A DNA stretch of 64,000 bases from Lactarius indigo (GCA_025766275.1 JAFKAC010000013.1:806001-870000), one strand, 5' to 3'. Numbered from the stretch's first letter, positions 1 through 12,254 are shown. Numbers and translations: made by a program. The notes: generated by a model not told the origin, from the sequence alone.

Positions 1-3000
1 CCGGAAGGCGGTTGTACAATGCTGAACAAAACTCAGCGGGAAAAAGAGGATCAAAAGGCATGCCTTACAAGGCACCAAGGTTCTCGTTCCACTCTGCCGT
101 TGATCCCTCAGTCGGAACGCTTGCTAGTGACGTCTTCTGTGTTGTCGCTTGACTGGTTACAGAAACAAAGAACCGCCTCTTCAGACCGAACTGATTCTTG
201 ATACGTGGAATGTTGTGTGCTAGGAGAACTAACAAAGAGAGAATAAACAGTTATCAAGGTACCAACGAGTGAGGACTGGAGTACTAGTACGTACCGGTCA
301 CTTCAACACGCAGCTGGGATGAGCTTCCCTGCGGTTCGGCGATTCGGGTGCTGTCCAGGTTTGTCCTTGAGCGAGCATCGCCACAAGATGGAGGGATCGA
401 CGCACCATCTTTCTGAGTTTCGCGATGCTGGGGGACCTAGACTGGAGTAGTGGGTCACTATCAAGAAATTCAGGGATCAATGGCCGTTCACGCACGAATT
501 TGAAATCATTTTCCGAAGCTCCACATCTTGTGCACGGGCGGAGACCATAGTGGATGGGAGCGTATCTTGGGGGTTAAAGTGGGTGTACAGTGAGAGCGTC
601 TAGTCGGCCACGCCGTGCCCCAGGCTATACTTGATCCGATAAGCTGACACCTTTCCTAAGAAGCCTTCTATGAGAGTCTGTGATGACTGTGGTCTATCCG
701 AAGTTGTGTGCATAGCAAGGCCTCCAAGTATATGCGTCACCTACTTGTCCACATGATGCCCGTATTGCCCGTATCATGACTAGCTTGTATGCGGAGATGA
801 GAAACCGATATACAGGCTGAGTTTTAATTCCTATCAATAGGTTTGCCTTTGAGGCAATTTCTGACCTACCCTTAAATCAGTCACGACACGTCCACAAGAC
901 ACTCCTACTCGCATCGGACAAATAACGCTCGCTGCTCGGGCGAGCGTAGTCTCAAGAGCCCTCTCCGCTACGGGGGAGCTGCTCTCTACGACGCGCATCC
1001 CGACCTCGGACTCCGGATCGCTCTCAGCGGGCAAGTTGCGGAGCTCCTTTATGTCTCACGAAACTGCCTCCCGCGTGCCGATATGTTAACTCCTTATGCA
1101 CATCCCCAAGAAAAAAAGTGCCTCGCTGAAGAAGATATTTGCAGGACAGGGTACCCTTATGGAGAACATCGTAGGGCTGCCCGAATCTGCCCGATTCGGG
1201 ACGGCAACTCGACGGCAACTCTAAAATTGTTGCCCATTCCGGCATGACGAAGCCACCTCCGTTGCAAGGGAAACGATGGAGTGCACTGCACGCGTCAAGG
1301 GCCCGGGTTCACAGTGTAAAGCATTTTCAAGTTCGACGAGCCTGAGTTCGTAGCGCCTCACAAGGGTCCTGGTGGGTACTAGTATCTTGGCACGTACATA
1401 GTTGCTCTAAGGCAACGCGGTACTTTGAGACTAATTACATAACAACAACTGGCAGGCAGAAGTAACCGAGTGCCATAGGACTTAAATATATGCACCCGCG
1501 TTCTGTCGAAACTCCCCCAACCGCGGCCCATGATAGGGTTGCGCAAGTGCCCAGTGTCCACGAGATCTCGCACGATCGAACCGTCTAAAGTCATACACAC
1601 TAACGCCTTGTCCGCTACCATTACCTATCAGTACAGTAAATGACTCTCCTCAAGTTAGCCTGAGAAGATTCCCTTTGAGGTGCCGTCGCAGTGGCTTACT
1701 GAACGAGTAATTCTGCTCGGTACTCTACACTTCTTTCTTTGATCTTGATGGCGGAGTTGGCGAGAGGTGGTGACAGTGTATTCCATTCATTTCGTGGACG
1801 GTGTTCACTCACCTGCCAATGTTCATTTCTTTGGAGCTCGCTTCCCCACGACGCACCGGCTGCTACTCGTTCCACCCGCCGTGGCTGACACGGGTGCCCC
1901 CCTCTCTCCTTATCGATGGGTAACTTCTTGGCTATGGACACGGGGCAGGTCTTGGCGCCTCCAGCCCCACGACTCTTCGTGGAGGGCACCTACTCTCGCA
2001 GTGCTCCCGCTCGAAGACTTGCCTGTTCTGTGGAGCACACGACTGATGGGCCTCTGAAAGCAACAAAATTTCCTTTCCGTCTCTTGCCTCCTTCCGTCTT
2101 GGATCGGTCTTCCTTCGCCGTCACATTTCCCCCTCCCCCAAAACTGTATTGGGTGGGCTCTGGGTTGCAGGTGTGCAGATCATGTTTTTTTCTTGGCAGT
2201 TCCGAGTTTCGTTGGATCACTTCCTTGTGAAGCACGGGCCACTGAAGACTCTCCTTCTCAAGACTCTGAAACCGATCAACGGGCATCACAGTGTCACACC
2301 GTGATGATGCCAATGCCGTCGTTGTTGATCAGGATCAAATCTTGCGGTGGTCCTAGCCCTCGCCTCGATGGTACGTACGTACATGTTCAGCAGGCCCTCC
2401 ATCAAAGAGCCCCTACGCGAGCGGGGTCTCCTCCCTCTTGCGCTATCCCGTAGCGGAATACCGCCGGACCACCATAAAAAGGGTGTCACTAATCAACCGT
2501 GCGCGATCGCCAATCGCGCATGATCCATTTCACGTTCCCCAGCTGCTGGTCACCGCAGTCATATTGACCAATCATGCCGCCAGCTCCCTGTGCGAGCGAG
2601 CGAGGGGTGCCCGAAGCCCCGGCGTCTCGCGTCGCTCCTCGCTCCCACGTCATCTAAACTGGCACATCTCATACCACAACCGAGCCGGCCGGTGACGTAG
2701 TACCCTCTTCCTGCGCCGCGCCGGCTCCTCGAGCACAGCTGTTAGCGATCGAGATCGCAAACAGTTTCCTTCTTTTTCGGCCCCTTTTGCGAGCACGACC
2801 CTTCCCTTCCCTTCCCCGGCACTGCCACCTCCGGTGAAGTAGCACTGCAATGAGGACGAGCTGCCGTGCACGCACGCAGCTGGATAGGGTATGATTGACG
2901 ATTTTTGGCGCCCGTAGACCATGACGGTACCTGCGCGCAAGTGATAGGGGGGCTAAGTCGCTGACGCGTTCACATTACGACAGCGTATACAGATGGGGTT

Positions 3001-3299
3001 GGGCTCTCACATCTGCTAGCAAACACACTGAGAGCAATGCCCACAACCAGCGCTCCGTCGCAAGTTCAAGTTCAGGCGATCCTATATGGGCCTACTAACT
3101 GAATTACAGCCATTTCAAAACATGGGAAGTGAACTAGCGACATGTACCCTACGTGCGTTACAATATGTATGAGGTAAAAAATAAATGAAATGCATTCGTA
3201 ATAACTTATTCCCCTCGAGCCCTCCACAAGTACAGTACGATTGAAAAATAAAAAGGATCGGTCCCCTAAGTCCAAGTCCCATCGATCAGCAACTACACC
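1..3299. other. gene-poor region, nothing recognised
   Basis: Only short open frames (under 110 codons) occur on both strands. None shows a recognisable domain, a convincing chain of spliced exons, or fungal-style splice sites joining neighbouring frames. I see no tRNA, terminal repeat or transposon protein. Weakly expressed, highly diverged or noncoding genes cannot be excluded by eye. Confidence 0.5.
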
Positions 3300-4670
3300 C
3301 TACACCTGCTCCGCAGTCGATCCAAACAACCTCCCATATGCAGCAAACCGCGCACGCCACGCAGCCTGGTGCGCCACCGCGCGCGACGCCTCGACAACCG
3401 GCGCGCCCCGCGCAGCGATGAGCGCGGCCGACGAGCGTGTACGCGGCAATGGCGGCACGGGCAGGTCGAGCGGCGCACGACGCCGCGACAGCGCCGCCCA
3501 CAGCGCAGCGCCCCGCTCGCGCACGGTGCCCTCGAGCTCCGCCCCGATGTCTGCGAACCGCGCCAACAGCGCCGCAGCTCGCACAGCCGCGTCGTCCGCG
3601 TCCGCGTCGACCACACCAGGGTCGGCGCTCGCGTGAGTCACGCGCAGCACGGCGTCTTTGCGCCGTCGCGGGTTGGCTGCCGTTATGCTGCCGGTGGTGG
3701 AGGGGACTGCCGCAATGGAGGGGGCTGCTGTAGACGAGGCGGCAGCCGTGGTGGTACCAGAGTCGGTGCTGGCTTTGGCTTTGGGCTTGGGTTTGGCGGG
3801 TGGGGGATATAGATTGCTGGTGATGATAGGCGGGGGCGGAGGTGGAGGCGTATGTGGAATCGGGGGTTGGGATCGGGAAGGAGGAGGGGGAGGGGGAGGC
3901 GCGGGTGCACTGACAGCCTGCTGGGGCTGGACGAGATCTAGCTCGTCGTGTGCATGCGCATCTGCGCTAACGCCAACCCCTCCACCTGGACCCAAATCCG
4001 CGCTCGCAGTTGCCCCTGCATCCTTCGCGCCCTTACTGCTCTCCGCAACCTCTACCTTCGTCGCTACAGGCCCATCTTCTGCGTTGCGTTCTCCCTCCTC
4101 AGCCTCGGCGCGTTTTCCTGCGACCACCTCGTCGATGTACGCGAGATCCACATTTACGGCATCGAGATACGGCTCCAGCCCAGCTAGGGGCGGCGTCGCA
4201 CCGAGCTCGTCGCGCTGCGTCGCGCGCGCGGTGTTCGATACGAGGAATGCGCAGATACGGGTGAGCGCGCGTAGCGGGTCCTCCGCGACGTCCGGCGTCG
4301 GGGGCTCGAGCTCGCGCGGCGTGACGGTGAGGGAGAGGGACGGCAGCACTGCGCGCGTGGGCACGGGCGGTGGCGTGGGTTTACTTTTTTCCGCGAGGCG
4401 TGGCGGAGGTGGTGGTGGCGCGCGGCGCGCGGGAGTGCGGGAGCTCTCGGATGTCTCAGAGTCGACGAGAAACGTGACGTGCCGGTCGCGACGCGATGCA
4501 CGCTCGAGAGAGACGGAGCGGAGCAGGAGGAGGAGGAGGAAGGTGTAGACGACGAGAGCGAGCATCAGGCTCGTCGCGCCGAAGACGAAGAGCGTGTGGA
4601 GCAGCCGGGCGGGGGTCGCGCGGCGTAACGAGCCGGGGATCTCGCGGAGGGTCTGTGCACAGGGCTTCAT
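3300..4670 (-). CDS. proline-rich single-pass membrane protein, function unknown
   Basis: This is a single-exon reading frame of 456 codons starting at MKPCAQTLREIPGSL. The open frame extends further upstream, but that part contains the promoter TATA motif, so the ATG at 4670 is preferred. Residues about 22-50 form one strongly hydrophobic stretch (FVFGATSLMLALVVYTFLLL), which suggests a membrane anchor with a short N-terminal side. It is followed by a long low-complexity region with several polyproline runs (PPPPPP), acidic and alanine-rich segments, and an Arg/Ala-rich C terminus. I recognise no family. The antisense strand is also open over much of this length because of the GC-rich codon bias. 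Coding status is supported by the uninterrupted frame, TM segment and TATA box. The function is unknown. Confidence 0.65.
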   Translation of the reverse strand: MKPCAQTLREIPGSLRRATPARLLHTLFVFGATSLMLALVVYTFLLLLLLRSVSLERASRRDRHVTFLVDSETSESSRTPARRAPPPPPPRLAEKSKPTPPPVPTRAVLPSLSLTVTPRELEPPTPDVAEDPLRALTRICAFLVSNTARATQRDELGATPPLAGLEPYLDAVNVDLAYIDEVVAGKRAEAEEGERNAEDGPVATKVEVAESSKGAKDAGATASADLGPGGGVGVSADAHAHDELDLVQPQQAVSAPAPPPPPPPSRSQPPIPHTPPPPPPPIITSNLYPPPAKPKPKAKASTDSGTTTAAASSTAAPSIAAVPSTTGSITAANPRRRKDAVLRVTHASADPGVVDADADDAAVRAAALLARFADIGAELEGTVRERGAALWAALSRRRAPLDLPVPPLPRTRSSAALIAARGAPVVEASRAVAHQAAWRARFAAYGRLFGSTAEQV

Positions 4671-5070
4671 AGTCAGTCGAAGGGGAGAGATTGTAGGATG
4701 TTGGGGAGGATGGTAAATGAGTGGAGAGTAGAACAGGAGAGGTGGGCGCAAGTATATAACCGAAGGGGGCAAGTGCGTCCAGAACAGAAGAGCCATCGAA
4801 CCCTGGGGCCGCGGTCAGGGACCGAAAACGTGGGTGCCGTGCGACAGCGGTCTGGCGAGAATGAGGAATGAGAACACGTCAAAACGCGCGATGTTTCATG
4901 ATCGAGTTTTAGTGCAAGCTGTGTCGACGGAACATTTGGGAAGCTCCTTTCTGGCTCATCTCGTGAAGAAGAGAAATGAACAACATGCGCGTTACAACAG
5001 ATCGGTGGACTGCCACACGTACATACATACACACACCCTATACCTATTACACGCGTATGCTAGACAAAAA
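4671..5070. other. intergenic spacer
   Basis: This spacer separates two minus-strand genes. It holds the TATA-like motif of the left gene and a short AC-rich microsatellite near 5011-5040. Nothing else is recognised. Confidence 0.5.
4752..4759 (-). promoter_or_regulatory. TATA-like element of the proline-rich membrane protein gene
   Basis: Read on the minus strand the bases are GTTATATACT, about 85 bases upstream of the ATG at 4670. The spacing is plausible for a fungal core promoter. It also argues that the open frame upstream of 4670 is untranslated. Confidence 0.45.
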
Positions 5071-6373
5071 TCACGCTCCAAAAGCACCACTGATGCTCGC
5101 ATGCTTCGGCGCCCGCACTAGCGCGGTAGGTGGCGGCGAGAGCGGAAGTGTGTCATCCTCGAGAGACTGCAGGAACACTGGTGGCAGCCTCAGAGCTGCG
5201 GGTGACGAGTGACGAGTCGAACCCAATAGGACAGAAAGACGTTTCTTCCTCACCGCATCAAACAGAGGAAATGATTTCTCCGAGAGCGGAGAGGCAGGCG
5301 AGGCGAACGGATCCTGTAGAGCGCGAAAATCCTCCGTGGAAGTGGTGATCGCAATCTCCAGTGGTCGAAATGACCCGATATTACTGGAACGAGGGGTATG
5401 CGCGAGAACGCGAGGGGATCCCCCGCGTCTGAATGGGTCTTGTCCCGAAAGGGGCGGGTTCGGATGGGGATCGGGTATAGTTGATTGAACTGCGTCAAGG
5501 CGGCAATCAGCGGGGGGAAAGCGACAGAGAGGGAGCGACGGGACGCACTATGGAGGGCAAACGTAACACATGTACTCCAGAACGCATCAAAAAGGGAGGC
5601 AGGGGTTTGAAAGTCCCCTTTCCCAACGACCGTGCAAGTAGCGGAGAGGGCTCCGCAGGCTTGTCCGATAGCGAAGACGAGCCACATACGGGCAATGATC
5701 GGGTGCTCCTTTGTGTGGCGGATAGAAAGGAGGACGCTAACACCGAACAGGGGCATAAAGATGGCAAGCCAACAGATCGCCGGGAAACGAGCGGCTGGAT
5801 AGTCTTCTTGGAGTGCCGCAAAGGCAGTCGAGATGACTGTGACTAAAGTGAACTGCGTGAGGTCACCGAGCACATGGAGAAGGGCAAAAATACGAACCTG
5901 CAACGAGGGGGCAAGACATGACTGCCGTGAGACCCCTCACGTTTTCCAAGGTAAGGATCCCGATGCGTGATGAGGGTATAGGCTCTACCAGAACTTTCAT
6001 ATTAAGAATAAACATCGAGTACACCAAGACTAGAGAGTACCGGTGAGTTTTTTTTCCCGTGATAGGATACACGAAACTTACGTCCGAACTGTAGAGCAAT
6101 AACAACAATCTGTTCGCTAACAGTAGCACGTGTTGCGCGCGGGTAGTCACCCACGCGCCGTGCTTGGCTCGCGAGGAGACCTAGGACGCCGGAGACAGTG
6201 GACAAGAGGACAGCGAAGAGAGTAGCGGAGATAGCTAAGATCCGTCGCTTGGCCTGGCCACCATGAGTGTTCCATCGGGACTTGCGAAGCGAGAGCAGTT
6301 GTTGGACGATTATTGTGAAGGAAGCGAGAGAACTAATAAAGAAAAGTGAAGGAGCGACGGTATCGGGAAGCAT
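5071..6373 (-). CDS. orphan multi-pass (about 7-TM) membrane protein
   Basis: Four exons join in frame to give 382 residues: 6082-6373, 5941-6029, 5549-5897 and 5071-5489. All three introns (52, 43 and 59 bp) have GT-AG ends. The protein starts MLPDTVAPSLFFISSLASF and contains six clear hydrophobic helices plus a weaker seventh near FDAFWSTCVTFALHS. A polar cytoplasmic-type tail of about 135 residues follows (ITTSTEDFRALQDPFASP). The frame through the last intron is chosen because the unspliced frame becomes compositionally odd, whereas the spliced one stays coding to a stop at 5071. The topology resembles the many orphan seven-helix proteins of Agaricomycetes, but I see no diagnostic pheromone-receptor or opsin motif. 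Function unknown; a receptor or transporter role is only a possibility. Confidence 0.7.
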
Positions 6374-6465
6374 CTTTACGAATAGTTGTGCAGAAGGAGT
6401 GGACGACGGCACGAGTCAGGGAAAGCCGACATGCGTGAAAACAGATCCAGTTCGTCAATCAAAGT

Positions 6466-6473
6466 ATTTATAT
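6466..6473 (-). promoter_or_regulatory. TATA-like element upstream of the 7-TM gene
   Basis: The minus strand reads TATAAATA about 95 bases upstream of the ATG at 6373, a plausible core promoter position. Confidence 0.4.
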
Positions 6474-7092
6474 GGATGGCACGTAATAAACAGGGACAGG
6501 GCGTAATAACACAGGCTTGAAAAGAAAATCGTGCCCGGGCGCTCAGAAGGAATAGCCTTCAGTTAATTCGACGATATTCGGACGTAATCTGGCCAAGAAC
6601 CGAGACGCTCTGAGTAGCCGCAGATGCTTTCTGGGAAATCCCAAAACTTTTTGTCTTTTTCTTCATTTTCAGAGTAAATGTCGCCATGTTTAGTGAACGC
6701 AGAGACGGACAGAGAGAAGAACACTCGGTGGCTTGCTCGGTGGTAGAGCGAAGCGCCTGTTCATTGTGAGGTGTGATTTTTCCCGTCGGCAGTACGGCAG
6801 CTGTGCCTAGAGGGTGATAAATCCGATTACAGTTTGCATGGAAAGGAGAAATAGCGTTAGGCGATCAATAGACTGGCCCTTCCAAGTGACTTGCTTGGGT
6901 GTTCTTCGCTGCCGGGCTCTGATCCGGGTCACGTTCAAGTTATCGCTGACATAAGCGCGGCCCTTCCCTGCCGTTGCGCCACCTAGGGCTCTTCACTTTC
7001 ACTTTCGTCACGGTCTCGCGTCTCTTTCCCGTTCGTTTCTTCCTCTCTACCATCCCAACCATCCCTCATTTACAGAACCTTTCCGCGTTAAA
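6474..7092. other. divergent intergenic region between the 7-TM gene and RVS161
   Basis: The region lies between the 5' ends of two divergently transcribed genes. The right part (about 6990-7090) is pyrimidine-rich, as expected for a fungal 5' leader before the RVS161 start. No coding sequence is recognised. Confidence 0.5.
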
Positions 7093-8366
7093 ATGAGTTG
7101 GCAAGGGTGTGTTCCGTCCAAATATGGCCACAACGTTCGCTTAATGTGCTATTTAGATTCAAAAAGTCGATGAATCGAGCAGGGACAACAGTACGTATGG
7201 AACCCCCTTCTGTACCGTGTGCCAACATTCTTTGCTCCACACGCAGCTCCTGCAAAAAACCGGCCAAATAGAACGCACCGTAGATCAGGATTTTGCGTCT
7301 GAGGAGGCGAAATACAAAGTGTGCGTCCATTCATCCTCCATTGCGTCCTCGACTCTGGGCTTAGATCCGTGCGAGCAGATTCGAGAAGGAATGTGGTACA
7401 CTGCAGAAAGATGGGAAGTCCTACCTCGACTCTATGCGTGGTACGTTTGCGACACTCTCCACTTCTGCCGCTCGCCCTTCCCTGCGTAGCTGACAGCCCG
7501 CGCTCGCAGCCATGTCCTCTGCGCAGCTCCGCCTCGCGGAAACGATCGACACCTTTTACGGTGCTTCGGATAGGACCTCGGAGAGCGCCATGGCCGCGCA
7601 CGCGTACAAACGTTCTGTCGAAGAGCTCGATACCGGTATCGGCCGCGAGTTGGTCCGTAGGCCCCTTTCTCCCCCCCTTCCTCTCTCCCATCACACCTGG
7701 GGTTTCACCCCAGCGTTCCGCCGCGATTGGTGAATTGTTGATCACAAGACCTCACCCGCAGGACGCCCCCTATCGTACGACCATCTTAGATCCACTCGGG
7801 AAGATGAACTCGTACTTCCCGACGATAAACGAGCACATCTCCAAACGGAATAAGAAGGTGAGCGGCGCCTGTGCACCGTCCCATGATGGGCTCCCTCCCG
7901 ATCGCACCTTGCGGCGTGGGGCCGCTCTAGCTCCTCGATTACGACGCTGCGCGAAGCAAAGTGCGCAAGATGGCCGAAAAGCCGAGCGAGGACGCCACAA
8001 GGCTTCCCAAGGTCCGTCCTTCTTCCACTTCCACCTCAGGGGGAACGGAAATCTGAAGTGCCCTCGAACACACAGGCACAGCAAGAACTCGATGAGGCCA
8101 AAGAGGTCTTTGACCTGCTCAATGACCAGCTCGTGCGCGAAATCCCGATCCTGCTCGAGCAACGCGTGCCGTACTTTGACCCGAGCTTCGAGGCGATGAT
8201 AAGGATGCAATGCAAGTTCGCAGAGGAGGGTTACGAGAAGCTCTCGGGCGTGCAGCGTTACTTTGACGACAGCGTGCGGGACGACTACGCCGCGGGGCAG
8301 CTTGACGCGCAGGTCGAAGGCGTCTTGCAGGAGATGCGAGAGCTGTCGATCTGTGGCGCGGCTTAG
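7093..8366 (+). CDS. RVS161: BAR-domain amphiphysin-like protein (RVS161/Hob3 homologue)
   Basis: Eight exons join in frame to 268 residues: 7093-7106, 7157-7190, 7247-7318, 7365-7440, 7510-7652, 7762-7857, 7931-8011 and 8076-8366. The product starts MSWQGFKKSMNRAGT. It matches the N-terminal amphipathic helix and BAR domain of the RVS161/Hob3 family over its full length (yeast Rvs161 is 265 residues). Landmarks are KTGQIERTVDQDF, YLDSMRAMSSAQLRLAETID, DAPYRTTILDPLGKMNSYFP, LLDYDAARSKVRK and VPYFDPSFEAM. Family members dimerise, bind and curve membranes, and act in endocytosis, actin organisation and cell polarity. There is no SH3 domain, which separates it from the RVS167 type. The first coding exon is only 14 bases. 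Identification is firm; exact splice sites are good but untested. Confidence 0.93.
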
Positions 8367-8811
8367 GGCGACTGCTTGGTTTCGATCACCACCTAGCCCC
8401 TTGTCTTTTCCCTTTCTTCATCGCTCTCTCGTGCTCGTATTTGGTTCCGGGGTTCCGAGGTCCCGTGAGGCATCACATCGGAACGGGACGAGGGGTGTAG
8501 ACTCCTTGATTGTACTCGTTAGCCGGTTGGACTGTCTGCATGCACATGTACATTACATTAGTTGGGTGCTGTTACTTGCTGCTGCTGTTGCTGTTGTAAC
8601 TTTTTGTTTCCCATAAATGGAAAGTTATGATGAGAAGAAGGTACGCGGTATATATAACCAAATGCCACTTCATAATTACAGGCGCACAACCCAGATACGA
8701 TATCATTAATATCGCGCGCTCTATAGAAAGAAAAAACGAAAGGAAAGAGAACGGAATGAGCCGTTCATCGGTCAACTCGGGCAATTACGCAGTCCGATCG
8801 ACGCCCTGTCC
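8367..8811. other. convergent 3' intergenic region
   Basis: This is the 3' flank shared by two convergent genes, RVS161 and SEY1. It contains a (TGC)n/(TGT)n-like patch near 8575-8600 and AT-rich sequence suited to 3' end formation. No gene is seen. Confidence 0.5.
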
Positions 8812-11800
8812 TCACAGAGGCTCGGGAACCCGACGCCGTACGGGACGTGCGTCTTCCTCCTCCTCCTCAATCGCAGCCCTCACCTGTGCGCGAAGCGGCT
8901 CTGAAAAGTGTTCACGCATACGGGTTTCCGCCTGGCGTTTGACCTGCATCACCACCTACGTGTCAGCAACACCGCTCGACGCGTCATCAGGCAAAAACAC
9001 GTGGCTCACCTCGACAGCGATCGAGCCACCAACATGCATAAGTGGGCCAGCAAGATTCAGCTGCACGATGATCCACCTTTTATTTTTTATGCTGGTGTAA
9101 GCGCGCGCGATTAACGGGGAGAAAGAAAAAAGGGTGCTCACGCGCCGGCAGTGAGGAGCAGCAGCATGGTGAAGTAGAGTGGGTTGAAGAGCACCAGCAT
9201 GGCCTCGTTCCATCCGAGAACGACGAGTACGCCGTATATCCAGTATGGGATCTGTGCGATGCTCGCGACCGTGCTCCGTTTTGCCTCGACATAGTGTGCG
9301 TCGGCCTCGCGCCGGAAGCGTGCGCCGAGCTCAATCATCTTCGTCTCGGAGAACACAACCAGCCCAGGGACACTTGAATCCTCGCCCTCCTCGGGCGGGG
9401 TGTATTCGAGCTCGGGGTCATTGGGTACGATCTCCGCGTAGAGATCAATCAGATCTAGCGTGGCGTCCTTCGCCTTCTTGTATGCGCCGTCGATGTCGTC
9501 GTCGGGCTTCCAGACGCGTGGCACACCTTGCTCGTCGTATCGGAATTGCTCCTCGAAGTAAGCGCGTAGCTTTGTCAAGATCGCCGCGTCCACCGTTTGC
9601 TCATCAACTTTCGCGCGCAGAGCTGCCCATGCGCGCTGCCGTAGGGTCGTAAGCGCCTCGTCGTTTTCTTCGTCAGTGCAGTTGAAGCCTGGTTCACAAA
9701 AGTCAGTACGCTTGCAAACAGTCTCACGCGGGGGGCATTACTTCTGGCTTTGGTAAGGTACGACCCTTCAGACTTTGCAAGGCATCCCTTGTAGGTCCGA
9801 AGGACGTTGTCCCACATCTCGGGTGTAGGCTTGCTCAACTGCAGATCAACCGGCTCTGCAATCTGCTTCTTGAAGTTGCGCTAGACAAACTATCAGCGTG
9901 GTCACTGACGCGAAAGCCGGGTTCGCCACATACCTCGATTGTGTTGATCATCTTCTTTGTCTCGTCCTTCCTCAGGAGGTCGGCGACTGACCGCACTTCC
10001 TCCCGCAACAATCGCAGCTCCTCCTCCCACTGCCACGCTGCATCACCCTCAGTGACTACAGCCTCTCGGGCTCCATCACTAAAACGCGCTTCGGCTGCCG
10101 CACGTGCTTTGCTGACGACATCCGCAAAGCTATAGCCGTCCACTTTGAGACCCGCGACAACCTCCGCCTTGAATGACCCAAGTGCGACTTTATGTAAATT
10201 CTTCAACTGGCCCACAAAGAGAGGTAATAATGTAGAGTCAAGCGTCCCAGTGAGGTCAGTGCGTTTTCGCTTATAGACTCCTTGATGATACCGCGATGCA
10301 TCACGATCATATCGGGCTGCGACGCTATCAGCGCGGGCATAAAGGGATAAGGTAGTTACGCACATAGCGCTTGTGAGCGCCAGCTCCGCATCATCTCTCC
10401 GAGTCCCACGGTAACATTACCGGCTTCTATTGGTCGTTTCTGGGGCTTGGCCTGTTCATTGAACTCTGCCAGAGCACCTGCAGAAATCTCATCGCATCGG
10501 AATTGTGCAAGGAGCTCTTGTTGCGTCGGCAAGTCGAGGTCCTTGTTGGTTTGCACTTGTTCCTTGGAAAGAGGTGATGTCAGTTGGTTTCAACACGGGG
10601 GTACGAGATTTCCTTACCCAGATGCCTTCCATATAGAATGCGACACCATCGGCGGGAATGCGTTTGTGATATGCGGATTTGAATACAAAGTCATCTCTTG
10701 ACTTATCTGTGAAGCGACCACGCAGTGTCCGGACGTCAGACTCAAACTTGTCAGCAGCGAGAATCTTGTGTGGAAGGGCTGTGAACGACAAGTCGAAGTA
10801 GTCGGTCAATTTCCGATCTTGCAGTTCGGCTGGTTTCGACAGCGTGTCCCAGATACGGTTCAAGTCAGCAGTCAACGTTGCTTGGAGGTTTGCGAGGGGT
10901 GTCGTTCCGATGTGATCGCGAATAACAAATAAGAGAAGCGTGCGTTGGCTCGCACTGCAACATGACAAATCAGTGGGTGGCGTTGAGCGAAAACGAACAA
11001 AATCACCTTTCCTGTGACTTTTTCCCGAAAAGCCCAAGATTCACTTCGAAAACGGTCTTGAGAAGCCCCATGTTGGCTCCTTGATACAAACCAACTTGGT
11101 GCTCCCAAAGATTGACAATAAGAACCTCCGACGATGCGAGGGAGAATAAGGCTGATTTGCGTTCGAAATCCTAAGTGGCGAACTCAGGTGACGAAATACC
11201 AAGGTTCAGAAGACGTACCTGATCCTCGCCACGCTCACGCCCGTCTGTTCCCTCTACATCCATCACAAGGACGTTCATGTCTCGGCCTCTACACATCCAG
11301 ATACCTGAAAAAGCGGGATGATCAGTATGTCTTCCCATCGCTCTGGAGCAGTATGGAATGTGGAGAGAGCACGCTTGAATGAGTCGCACCTACTACTTAC
11401 CCTTCGTCGTCTGTTGCCGCTTGGTCTCATCCATGACATCAAAGTTGGTGCCGAACAGTCGGTTGAGGAGGGTACCTACATGAGCGTCGACACTTTACTG
11501 TCCGAGATATTCGAGAAGGGCGTACTTTTCCCCGTCGACTGCGAACCAAACACCGCAACAAGATTGTAGTCGAAGCCTACATCATGCAGGCTCCAAGCGG
11601 AGATTTGATCATTCAGGCTGGAACTGCAGAAGGCTGTCTCGTCACAAGACGACACAACACTTGCACGTAAACGCACGTAAACTGTTTCTGGTCGTTGATT
11701 ATCTGAAGCCGGTCAGAGGTACCGTTTGAGGTATGACCGTTGAGCGTCGGCTTCAATTGCAAGGAAGGGGGTGTTGGAAGTGCGCCATTGGAAGCTAATA

Positions 11801-11816
11801 CCTCTGTTGCGGGCAT
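8812..11816 (-). CDS. SEY1: dynamin-like GTPase of ER membrane fusion, SEY1/RHD3 family
   Basis: Twelve exons join in frame to 797 residues, close to the family's usual length (yeast Sey1 776). Exons are 11677-11816, 11526-11623, 11401-11475, 11219-11304, 11007-11170, 10618-10954, 10364-10562, 9934-10316, 9742-9880, 9142-9688, 9010-9091 and 8812-8955. The G1 loop reads GSQSTGKS, with its serine codon split by an intron, followed by [11 protein letters not shown] and switch sequences [11 protein letters not shown] and [16 protein letters not shown] long helical middle domain follows. The C-terminal membrane hairpin is at [20 protein letters not shown] and [11 protein letters not shown], and the cytoplasmic tail is charged and ends PEPL. 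The family mediates homotypic fusion of ER tubules. The join at the second hairpin half (AGAIKNKRW) is less usual and may need a different splice site. Confidence 0.92.
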
Positions 11817-12254
11817 CGCGCAGCAGTATGAAGGTGTAAGGAAGGGTGTGCGAGGGTAGGCGAAAGCCGCGTGGTGGTCGTGTTGAAGGTGAAGAGAAGA
11901 GCATCCGCTCCATGGAGCGAGCCAGGTTAATACAACTGCCTCAAATCACGTGATCTATTGGGTCATCGCTATCCAAGCCAGCCTCAGGCCCGCACTTTCA
12001 TTCATTAAGTACCAAAACACCAATATAGACGACAGAGACCAGCTACATGCATATATGCGTGGTACCGTAGAACGAGTAGCCTTTCATCGTAGCGCTTGAC
12101 CCGATGTCCCGGAAAATTCCAGCTACGGGGAAAAGGTGGATAAGCCAGCTCGGCTCGGACTTTGCACGTTCCCCGTGTTCACTTGTTCCTATATAAACCT
12201 CAGCCTCGACCATTATCCCCAACCGAGGTAGTCAGTTCCGATCGCTTCTTGACC
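11817..12254. other. divergent promoter region between SEY1 and acetoacetyl-CoA synthetase
   Basis: 438 bases separate the two start codons. The region holds the TATA box of the right-hand gene and no coding sequence. Confidence 0.55.
12190..12197 (+). promoter_or_regulatory. TATA box of acetoacetyl-CoA synthetase gene
   Basis: TATATAAA lies 58 bases upstream of the ATG at 12255 and is followed by a pyrimidine-rich leader. This is a good match to a canonical core promoter. Confidence 0.6.

Noticed and set aside
2500..2520. Perfect 8-bp palindromic arms TGCGCGAT...ATCGCGCA
   Set aside because: It is short, isolated and in GC-rich DNA with no nearby gene; expected by chance at this scale.
3658..4548. 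296-codon open frame on the plus strand
   Set aside because: It is antisense to the proline-rich membrane protein gene; its Gly/Arg/Ser-rich translation is the mirror of polyproline and alanine tracts in GC-rich DNA. The minus strand has the TM segment and TATA motif.
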